Assembly: GCA_003567075.1 (NCBI GenBank)
Contig: PXAU01000122.1
Location: 1-11,746 of the forward strand
Length of the DNA stretch: 11,746 bases
Reading direction: 5' to 3'
Source of the DNA: Trueperaceae bacterium
Lineage (GTDB): Bacteria; Deinococcota; Deinococci; Deinococcales; Trueperaceae
In this document: positions 5,969 through 11,746 of the stretch, piece by piece
Position numbering within the stretch: the first letter of the stretch is position 1
How the letters are laid out: every line of letters begins with the position of its first letter
The notes under the pieces: generated by a model
The model's input: only the letters and a program-made list of their open reading frames with translations
Database searches by the model: none
What the model was told of the DNA's origin: nothing
Program-made: the position numbers and the translations under genes

Positions 5969-7789
5969 TCACTCCACCGTGACGCTCTTGGCCAGGTTGC
6001 GGGGCTGGTCGACGTCGCGGCCCAACCGCAGCGCCGTCTCGTAGGCCAGCAGCTGCAGCGGCACCACGTTCACCAGCGGCGAGAGCAGCTCGTCGACGCG
6101 CGGCACCTCGATCACCTCGTCGGCGTGCGCGGCGATGGTGCCATCACCCTCGCTGGCGATCGCGATCACGACGCCGTCGCGGGCGCGCACCTCCTGCAGG
6201 TTGGCGATGGTCTTGTCGTAGCGCGCCGAGGTGGTGGCGATCGCCACCACCGGCACGCTCGGCTCGATCAGCGCGATGGGCCCGTGCTTCATCTCGCCCA
6301 TCGCGTAGGCCTCGGCGTGGACGTAGGAGATCTCCTTGAGCTTGAGGGCGCCCTCGAAGGCGCTGGCGACGTTGATGCCGCGGCCCAGGAAGAGCGCGCT
6401 GCGCGCCGTCGCCAGGCGCTCGGCCAACTCGCGCGCGCGTGAGCGCGTCGCCAGCGCGGCCTCCAGCGCCTGGGGCAGGCCCCGCAGGCCCCGCAGCAGC
6501 GCCTCGGCGCGCTCGTCGTCGAGACGCCCGCGGGCCCGACCGAAGCGCACCGCCAGCAGCGCGAAGGCCGCCAGCATCGCCAGGTAGGCCTTGGTGCTCG
6601 CCACCCCGATCTCGGGGCCGGCGTGCACGTAGAGCACGTCGTCGACCTCGCGCGCCAGGCTGGAGCCCTTGACGTTCAGGACCGCCAGCGTGGGGACGCC
6701 GCGCCGACGCGCCTCGCGCACCGCCTCGAGCGTGTCGATGGTCTCGCCCGACTGCGACACCGCGATCACCAGCGTGCGCTCGTCCAGCACCGGGTCGCGG
6801 TAGCGCAGCTCGCTGGCGATCTCGACGCCGGCCGGGACGCGTGCCAGCGTCTCGAGCAGGGCCGCACCCACCGTGCCGGCGTAGGCGGCGGTGCCGGCGG
6901 CGGTGATCACGATGCGGTCGATCGCGCTGGGATCGAGCGACAGGTCGAGCAGCACGTCACGGCCGTCGGGTGCGAAGCGACCGCCCAGCGTCTGCTGCAG
7001 CACGCTGGGCTGCTCCTCGATCTCCTTGAGCATGAAGTGCGCGTAGCCGCCCTTCTCGGCCGCCTCGGCATCCCAGTCGACGGTCTCGACCGGCCGCTCC
7101 AGCTCGCGGCCGTCCATGTCGGTGACCCGCACGCCGGCGCACGTCATGACCGCCACGTCGCCGTCGCACAGGTAGGCCACCCGGCGGGTGTAGGGCAGCA
7201 GGGCCGGCACGTCGCTGGCAAGCCACTGCTCGCCCTCGCCGACGCCCACCACCAGCGGGCTGGTGGCGCGCGCGGCGACCACTTCCTCGTGCCCGGCGTG
7301 CGCCGCCACCAGCGCGTAGGCGCCCCGCACCTGGCGCAAGGCGGAGCGCACGGCCGCGGCCAGGTCGCCGGCGTAGGCCTGCTCGATCAGGTGAACCAGC
7401 ACCTCGCTGTCGGTCTCGGAGCCGAAGACGTGGCCGTCGCGCTGCAGCGCCTCGCGCAGCGGCAGGTAGTTCTCGATGATGCCGTTGTGGATGACCGCCA
7501 GGCGCCCGTCCTCGCTCAGGTGCGGGTGGGCGTTGGCGTCGCTGGGCCGGCCGTGGGTAGCCCAGCGGGTGTGCCCCAGCGCCAGCGCGCCGCCCAAGCG
7601 GACCGTGCGCAAGGCGTCCTGAAGGACGCTCAGCTTGCCGGCACGCTTCACCACCTGCAGCGCCGCACCGGCCCCGGGCGCGACCACCACGCCCGATGAG
7701 TCGTAGCCGCGGTACTCCAACCGCCGCAGCCCGTCCACCACCACGTCGGCCGCTTCGCGGCCGCCCACGTAGGCGACGATCCCACACAT
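5969..7789 (-). CDS. glmS: Glutamine--fructose-6-phosphate aminotransferase (isomerizing)
   Basis: A 606-residue two-domain enzyme making glucosamine-6-phosphate from fructose-6-phosphate and glutamine, the first step towards UDP-GlcNAc for cell wall and glycoconjugates. The N-terminal glutaminase begins MCGIVAYVGG; C2 is the nucleophile after Met removal. RGYDSSG, HTRWATHG and HNGIIENY follow. The two SIS domains carry SQSGET at 345-350 (phosphate-binding), AGPEIGVASTKA, GEMKHGPIAL and the terminal NLAKSVTVE with the Schiff-base lysine K601. The usual CGTS/CGTA of the first SIS domain reads AGTA at 298-301, a Cys-to-Ala change next to the sugar-phosphate site; the cysteine is not catalytic, so the enzyme should be active. 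Length is typical. The gene stands alone, convergent with the TPR gene and preceded by a 447-bp gap. Confidence 0.97.
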   Translation of the reverse strand: MCGIVAYVGGREAADVVVDGLRRLEYRGYDSSGVVVAPGAGAALQVVKRAGKLSVLQDALRTVRLGGALALGHTRWATHGRPSDANAHPHLSEDGRLAVIHNGIIENYLPLREALQRDGHVFGSETDSEVLVHLIEQAYAGDLAAAVRSALRQVRGAYALVAAHAGHEEVVAARATSPLVVGVGEGEQWLASDVPALLPYTRRVAYLCDGDVAVMTCAGVRVTDMDGRELERPVETVDWDAEAAEKGGYAHFMLKEIEEQPSVLQQTLGGRFAPDGRDVLLDLSLDPSAIDRIVITAAGTAAYAGTVGAALLETLARVPAGVEIASELRYRDPVLDERTLVIAVSQSGETIDTLEAVREARRRGVPTLAVLNVKGSSLAREVDDVLYVHAGPEIGVASTKAYLAMLAAFALLAVRFGRARGRLDDERAEALLRGLRGLPQALEAALATRSRARELAERLATARSALFLGRGINVASAFEGALKLKEISYVHAEAYAMGEMKHGPIALIEPSVPVVAIATTSARYDKTIANLQEVRARDGVVIAIASEGDGTIAAHADEVIEVPRVDELLSPLVNVVPLQLLAYETALRLGRDVDQPRNLAKSVTVE

Positions 7790-7795
7790 GTCCCG

Positions 7796-7801
7796 TCCTC
7801 C
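7796..7801 (-). promoter_or_regulatory. Ribosome binding site of glmS
   Basis: GGAGGA on the minus strand, with a 6-nt spacer (CGGGAC) before the ATG at 7789. It is the strongest Shine-Dalgarno in the window and settles the glmS start; it contrasts with the apparently leaderless starts of the S41 leader and glgA. Confidence 0.75.
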
Positions 7802-7854
7802 AGCGCGGCGCGCACCGGCACCGCGTCCGCGTCCGACCAATGCGGCCGGATGCC

Positions 7855-7875
7855 CGGCCGCCGCGTTGGCGGCCG
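7855..7875. repeat. Perfect 8-bp inverted repeat with 5-nt loop upstream of glmS
   Basis: CGGCCGCC, loop GCGTT, GGCGGCCG, centred about 75 bp upstream of the glmS start. It could be a hairpin in the glmS 5' leader or an operator-like palindrome. Chance occurrence is possible at this GC content. Confidence 0.4.
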
Positions 7876-8236
7876 TCCGTGCGTCGAGGTACGTGTTCAA
7901 CGGTGTGGGGTGGCGAACCCCGATCGACCCGTGGGGAGCGAGTGATGGGTCGTGCTCAGGAGGGGCCCGCAGACTTGGTGCCGCACGTCGTCCGCTGCCA
8001 CCGTCGTGGCGCGGGGCTGGGCCTGGTGAAGGCCGCATGCCGCGTGGGCGGTTCGCGTTTTCCGGGCGTCCGCCCGTATCCCCAGGCGCGCCGCGCGGCC
8101 GTCGCGCGCGCGGGCCCCAGGGCCCTCCGCCTCGTCACCGTCGCGTCGTTGCTGCGACGGGCTTGCGCTCTCTCGTCCTCGCCTATGGCAGCCAAGCACC
8201 TCCTCGTGGCCCCAGGCTAGCGCACCACCAGCCGCC

Positions 8237-8776
8237 TCAAGGGCGCAGACGCCACGGCTCACCGGTGATGACCCAGCCGTGCAGGGCAGCGGTCACCGCG
8301 GCGCGCTCGGGCGAGCGGGGCTCTTGCGTGACCAGCAGCGGCGCGAACAGCACCTCGCGACCGAACTGCACCAGCAGGCTGCGCTCGACCAGCGGGCGCA
8401 CCGTGAGGGGGAGCTCCTGCGACGGGTAGCGCAGTTGGTTGGGGTTCAGCGCGTCCCGCTGGATCGGCAGCGACGTCACCAGCGTGAGCACCACAGCCAC
8501 ACCGAGGACCGCGCCACCCGCGCCGCCCGCCACCCGCACCAGCCAGCCTCTGCCGCCGCCAGCCGGCAGCAGCAGGCGCCCGATCAGGGCCAAGCCGAGG
8601 CCGATCAGCAACGCGCCGAACAGCCCCAGCCAGGGGTTCATGTCGGCCAGCAGCAGCAGCGGCCGCAGCACCAAGGCGCCGCCAGCACCCACCATCAGCC
8701 CGACCAAGCGCCGTTGCGCCGCGAGCGCTACCAGGGTGGCCATCGTCAGCACGAGCGCAACGTCGATGACGGTCAT
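8237..8776 (-). CDS. CvpA-like integral membrane protein
   Basis: A 179-residue membrane protein with four hydrophobic segments at about 3-20, 24-44, 48-70 and 80-103, followed by a soluble tail of about 75 residues. The opening V-I-D-x-A-L, the paired arginines after the first helix and the glycine-rich third and fourth segments (GGAGGAVLGV) resemble the CvpA family, named for a gene needed for colicin V production in E. coli. Position supports this: in Bacillus a cvpA-family gene (yshB) lies shortly downstream of pheT. The start overlaps the pheT stop (ATGA), so it is probably translated from the pheST mRNA, although a -10-like TACACT lies 8 nt before its ATG. Similarity is weak; a generic conserved membrane protein is the alternative. 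Confidence 0.6.
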   Translation of the reverse strand: MTVIDVALVLTMATLVALAAQRRLVGLMVGAGGALVLRPLLLLADMNPWLGLFGALLIGLGLALIGRLLLPAGGGRGWLVRVAGGAGGAVLGVAVVLTLVTSLPIQRDALNPNQLRYPSQELPLTVRPLVERSLLVQFGREVLFAPLLVTQEPRSPERAAVTAALHGWVITGEPWRLRP

Positions 8777-11262
8777 GTCCGTAGAGTGTAGCCGGCGGCG
8801 CGAGCCGCCTCCATGACCTCCTTCATACGCTCGTCGACCTCGGCGTCGGCGAGCGAGCGCTCGGGGTGCCGGAAGCGGAAGCGCAGCGCCACGCTGCGGT
8901 GACCGGCGCCCACCTGGGCGCCTTCAAAGACGTCGAAGGGCTCGAGGCTCGCCAGGTACGGCCCGGCGGCGGCGGCCAGGCGCGCGCGCAGCTCGGCGTA
9001 GGGAAGCGTGAGCGGCGCCACCACCGCCAGGTCGCGCTCTGCGAAGGGCTGGCGCGGCACCGGCGTGAGCGCCGGTGCGCGGCTCGGCAGCGGCAGCTCG
9101 AGTTCGGCCAGGTACGTCTCGCCGAGCTCGAAGGCGGCGGCCACCTCGGGGTGCAGGCGACCCATGTGCCCGACCGCGCGACCGTCCCAGAGCACGCTGG
9201 CGCCGGCATGCGGGTGCAGGTGGGAGGGCGCCTCGGGACGCAGCTCGAGCGTGACCCCGAAGCGCTCGGCCAGCTGCTCGAGCACACCCTTCGCCACGAA
9301 GAAATCGACCGGCACCCCGGCGCGCCAGCCGGCCTGCAGCCGCTCGCCCCGCAGCAGCAGGGCCAGGCGCTCGTGCTCGACGTCTTCGAAGACGCGGCCG
9401 ATCTCGAACAGCGCCAGGTCGGGCTCGGCGTGGTTCAGGCGCGCGGCGGCCAGCAGCCCCGGGTAGAGGGCGGTTCGCAGCACCGCGCGCTCGAGCCCTT
9501 GCGGCTCGGCCAGCCGTACCTGCGGCTCCGGCGCGCGCGCGGCGGCCAGCTCGGCGGCGCCGGTGAAGACGTAGCCGATCGTCTCGAGGAAGCCGCCCTC
9601 GACCAACGCGTCACGCAGGCGGCGGTGGGTCGGATCGGCGGTGGGCGGCACGAAGGCCATGCTCGGCACGCTGCTGCCGATGTGCTCGAAGCCGTGCAGC
9701 CGCGCCACCTCCTCGATCAGGTCCTCCTCGATGGCGAGGTCGACGCGCCAGCTCGGTGGCGTGACCCGCCAGGCGACGGCCTCGACGCCGTCGTGCTCAC
9801 CGCCGTCGTGCTCACCGCCAGCGTGCTCACCGCCAGCGTGCTCACCGCCGGCGTCGGCGGCCTCATGGCCGTTGGCTCCGCCGATCGCGTCGCTCGGGAT
9901 CGCCACCTCGCAGCCGAGCCGCTCGAGCATGCCGCGCTGCTCGGCCTGCGGCACTGAGAGCGTGGTGAGCCAGGCGACGCGGCTGGGCCTGAAGGCGATG
10001 GCGGCGGCGCGCACGTCGGCGCCGGTGCTGCTGAGGCCGGGGTGGGGACGCCCGCCGGCCACCTGTTCGATGAGTGCGGTGATGCGCGCCGAGGCGAGCG
10101 GCGCCAGGTTCGGGTCGACGCCCCGCTCGAAGCGGTAGTGCGCGTCGGTGACCTGCTTGTGACGCCGCGCGGTGCGCCGCACCCGCACCCGGTCGAAGAG
10201 CGCCACCTCCAGCGCCAGCGCGTCCGTATCGGCCCGCACGGAGTCGCCGGCGCCGCCGATGACGCCCGCCAGCGCGATGGCGCGGCTGCCGCCGCGGCCG
10301 TCGGGGGTGGCGATGACCATGTCCTCGGGGTGGAGCTCGAGGGCCTCCTCGTTGAGCGTCACGAGCCGCTCGCCGGGGCTCGCGCGGCGCACCTGCAGCA
10401 CGCCGTCGTGCAGCGCCCGCAGGTCGTAGGCGTGGGAGGGCTGACCCAGCTCGAAGGTGATCAGGTTGGTGAGGTCGACGACGTTCGAGCGCGGCCGCAG
10501 GCCCAGCGCCGCCAGGCGCCGCTGCAGCCAGACCGGGCTTGGTCCCACGCGCACATCGTCGATGCGGCGCAGCGTGAAGCGCGGGCAGCCCTGCTCGTCA
10601 TCGATCTCGAGCCGCAGGCCGTCGTCGAGACATGGGTCGCCCGGGTCGAGCTCGGCAGCCTGCGCCGGGGGCCGCAGCGGCACGCGCAGCTTGGCCGCGA
10701 CGTCGCGCGCCACCCCCAGCAGCGCGGTGGCGTCCGCTCGGTTGGGGGTGATCTCGAGCTCCAGCACGGTGCTCGGGCCCCAGGCCTCGGCCAGGCTCGC
10801 GCCGGGGGTGAGGTCGTCGCCCAGCACCAGCAGCCCGCCCTGGTAGTCGTAGAGCCCGAGCTCGCGCGGGCTGGCGAGCATGCCCTGCGAGGTCACGCCG
10901 CGCACCTCGCGCGCTGCCAGGGTCGTGCCCATCGCCGGCAGGAAGGTGCCCGGCGGCACCCAGGCGCTGCGCAGCCCGGCGCGCGCGTTGGGCGCGCCGC
11001 ACACCACCTCGACGCGGCCGTCGCGCGCATGCGCGGCACCGGCGCGGCCCTCGCCGACGTCGACGCTGGCGATCACCAGGTCGTCCGCCTGGGGGTGCGG
11101 CCGCACCGACTCGATGTGGGCCACGACGGCGCCCGCCGGGGCGCCCGGCAGCTCCAGCACGCTGTCGACGGCCAGGCCCAGGCCGTCGAGGATGCTCACG
11201 AGTTCGTCCACCTCGGGCAGGTCGGGCACCAGCTCGGCCAAGGCGTCGACCGGGACCCTCAT
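8773..11262 (-). CDS. pheT: Phenylalanine--tRNA ligase beta subunit
   Basis: An 829-residue subunit of the (alpha-beta)2 enzyme that charges tRNA-Phe; the beta chain binds tRNA and edits Tyr-tRNA-Phe. Domains in order: N-terminal MRVPVDAL; EMAP/TRBD tRNA-binding fold about 40-150 (HPQADDL, VVCGAPN, TSQGML); B3/B4 editing region about 207-390 (RSNVVDLTN, GQPSHAYD); B5 domain about 420-524 (PPSWRVDL, DLIEEVARLHG); catalytic-like core about 540-720; FDX-ACB anticodon-binding domain about 735-829. It is some 30-40 residues longer than usual, mostly from a Gly/Glu/His-rich insert in B5 (about 455-496) with four GEH[A/D]G repeats. A second small insert (about 72-82) lies in the EMAP domain. I chose the ATG at 11262 because it matches the conserved N terminus and overlaps the pheS stop (ATGA). 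Confidence 0.97.
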   Translation of the reverse strand: MRVPVDALAELVPDLPEVDELVSILDGLGLAVDSVLELPGAPAGAVVAHIESVRPHPQADDLVIASVDVGEGRAGAAHARDGRVEVVCGAPNARAGLRSAWVPPGTFLPAMGTTLAAREVRGVTSQGMLASPRELGLYDYQGGLLVLGDDLTPGASLAEAWGPSTVLELEITPNRADATALLGVARDVAAKLRVPLRPPAQAAELDPGDPCLDDGLRLEIDDEQGCPRFTLRRIDDVRVGPSPVWLQRRLAALGLRPRSNVVDLTNLITFELGQPSHAYDLRALHDGVLQVRRASPGERLVTLNEEALELHPEDMVIATPDGRGGSRAIALAGVIGGAGDSVRADTDALALEVALFDRVRVRRTARRHKQVTDAHYRFERGVDPNLAPLASARITALIEQVAGGRPHPGLSSTGADVRAAAIAFRPSRVAWLTTLSVPQAEQRGMLERLGCEVAIPSDAIGGANGHEAADAGGEHAGGEHAGGEHDGGEHDGVEAVAWRVTPPSWRVDLAIEEDLIEEVARLHGFEHIGSSVPSMAFVPPTADPTHRRLRDALVEGGFLETIGYVFTGAAELAAARAPEPQVRLAEPQGLERAVLRTALYPGLLAAARLNHAEPDLALFEIGRVFEDVEHERLALLLRGERLQAGWRAGVPVDFFVAKGVLEQLAERFGVTLELRPEAPSHLHPHAGASVLWDGRAVGHMGRLHPEVAAAFELGETYLAELELPLPSRAPALTPVPRQPFAERDLAVVAPLTLPYAELRARLAAAAGPYLASLEPFDVFEGAQVGAGHRSVALRFRFRHPERSLADAEVDERMKEVMEAARAAGYTLRT
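8785..8790 (-). promoter_or_regulatory. Candidate internal -10 (TACACT) at the end of pheT
   Basis: TACACT lies 8 nt before the ATG of the CvpA-like gene, inside the last codons of pheT (Tyr-Thr-Leu). The ACT and CTA codons used there end in T and A, which is rare in this GC-rich window. It could drive a short-leader or leaderless cvpA transcript separate from pheST. No -35 was identified. Confidence 0.3.
9788..9847. repeat. Four tandem 15-bp repeats inside pheT
   Basis: Plus-strand units are CCGTCGTGCTCACCG twice and then CCAGCGTGCTCACCG twice, with no spacers. Read on the minus strand they encode GEHAG, GEHAG, GEHDG, GEHDG (PheT residues 473-492). The period is a multiple of three, so copy-number change would keep the frame. 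The pairing of variants (AABB) suggests recent duplication or slippage. Confidence 0.95.
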
Positions 11263-11746
11263 GCCACGCCCCGGAACTGGCGCAGCACGCGCACGTCGCC
11301 GCGGTAGAGGTCGCGGATGTCGCTCACGCCGTAGGTGACCATCGCCATGCGCTCCAGGCCGAAGCCGAAAGCGAAGCCCGAGACGCCTTCGTAACCGACC
11401 GCGCGGAACACGTTCGGGTGCACCATGCCGCAGCCGCCCAGCTCCAGCCACTCCTCGCGGCCGCTCTTGGGGTGGATCCAGCGGATGGCGAACTCCGCGC
11501 CCGGCTCGACGAAGGGGAAGAAGGTGGGCAGCAGCCGGGTGCGGGTGCCGCGCCCGAACAGGGCCTCTGCCATCGCCTCGATCGCGCCGCGCATGTCGGC
11601 CATGGTCACGTGCTCGCCCACCACGAGCGCCTCGAGCTGGTGGAACTGGGCCTCGTGGGTGGTGTCGACCGCCTCGTTGCGGAACACCTTGCCCGGCACC
11701 ACCACCCGGAAGGGCGGTTGGCGTTCGCGCATGTAGCGCACCTGCA
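11259..11746 (-). CDS. pheS: Phenylalanine--tRNA ligase alpha subunit, C-terminal part (5' end outside window)
   Basis: The last 161 full codons of the catalytic alpha chain, which forms phenylalanyl-adenylate and transfers Phe to tRNA. The class II aminoacyl-tRNA synthetase motif 2 is present as PGKVFRNEAVDTTHEAQFHQ, typical of PheS, followed by PFVEPGAEFAIRW, the HP motif in GCGMVHPNV, and motif 3 in GFGLERMAMVTYGV. The C terminus (DIRDLYRGDVRVLRQF) is normal for the family. The N-terminal coiled coil and motif 1 would lie to the right of the window. The TGA at 11261-11259 overlaps the pheT ATG by 4 bp, the usual pheST operon order. Confidence 0.97.
   Translation of the reverse strand, partial: QVRYMRERQPPFRVVVPGKVFRNEAVDTTHEAQFHQLEALVVGEHVTMADMRGAIEAMAEALFGRGTRTRLLPTFFPFVEPGAEFAIRWIHPKSGREEWLELGGCGMVHPNVFRAVGYEGVSGFAFGFGLERMAMVTYGVSDIRDLYRGDVRVLRQFRGVA

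Larger units (their letters stand above)
7790..8236. other. 447-bp gap between glmS and the CvpA-like gene, rich in GC hairpins
   Basis: I see no convincing gene here. Perfect inverted repeats are CGGCCGCC/GGCGGCCG (7855-7875), GGGGT/ACCCC (7907-7921), CGACCC/GGGTCG (7925-7952), CGGGCG/CGCCCG (8063-8076), GGGCCC/GGGCCC (8112-8125) and CCGTCGC/GCGACGG (8138-8160). None has a T tract. On the plus strand an ATG at 7945 opens 91 codons to 8220 with a GGGGAG upstream, but its product is Arg/Ala-rich, unlike any family I know, and its third-position GC (about 81%) is lower than in neighbouring genes. I found none of the conserved cores of RNase P RNA, tmRNA or SRP RNA, and no tRNA. The stretch should contain the glmS promoter and 5' leader and the end of the pheST-cvpA transcript. 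Confidence 0.5.

Noticed and set aside
7895..7900. TTGAAC on the minus strand as the glmS -35 box
   Set aside because: No acceptable -10 hexamer lies 16-18 bp downstream.
8057..8076. Hairpin CGGGCG/CGCCCG next to TTTT as an intrinsic terminator
   Set aside because: The T run lies on the 5' side of the stem on the plus strand and reads as A on the minus strand, so neither orientation gives a stem followed by U.
7897..8262. Minus-strand frames of 121 and 79 codons in the gap before glmS
   Set aside because: One starts inside the CvpA-like gene, the other at a TTG with a Shine-Dalgarno only 3 nt away; both products are Arg-rich with no family resemblance.
9788..9847. Tandem repeats as a CRISPR-like or origin-type array
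   Set aside because: They have no spacers, are in frame with pheT and encode a regular pentapeptide, so they are a coding repeat.
11263..11451. N-terminal extension of pheT to 11451
   Set aside because: The extra residues are pheS sequence read in another frame; the conserved PheT N terminus begins at 11262.

Overview
The window is a compact, very GC-rich (roughly 70%) bacterial chromosome segment with ordinary housekeeping gene content. It holds nine protein genes plus one probable 9-codon leader ORF, and I saw no tRNA, rRNA, CRISPR array, transposase or phage gene. A member of Deinococcota (Deinococcus/Truepera-like) is my best guess. The reason is that two divergent genes each have a TAnnnT -10 hexamer exactly 6 nt before the start codon, the layout of leaderless mRNAs that are common in Deinococcus. 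This assignment is an inference and could be wrong.

Layout: (1) 1-3671, minus strand: a 9-codon leaderless leader ORF, an exported S41/CtpA-type processing protease, an ABC ATPase and a large ABC-2-type permease that runs off the left edge. The leader overlaps the protease by ATGA and the ATPase overlaps the permease by GTGA, so this looks like one operon. (2) 3743-5916, plus strand: glycogen synthase (glgA), then a TPR protein with a C-terminal membrane anchor, overlapping by ATGA. (3) 5969-7789, minus strand: glmS, the entry enzyme of UDP-GlcNAc synthesis, with a good Shine-Dalgarno. (4) 7790-8236: a 447-bp gap with several GC-rich hairpins and no convincing gene. (5) 8237-11746, minus strand: pheS (its N-terminal half lies outside the window), pheT and a CvpA-like membrane protein, each joined to the next by an ATGA overlap.

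The parts most worth a second look are regulatory or small in scale. They are the leaderless mini-ORF coupled to the protease start, a four-copy 15-bp repeat that puts a Gly-Glu-His loop into the B5 domain of PheT, a -10-like element written into the last codons of pheT with unusual A/T-ending codons, a beta-rich insertion near the C terminus of the protease, and the structured 447-bp gap. I found no clear novel multigene system.
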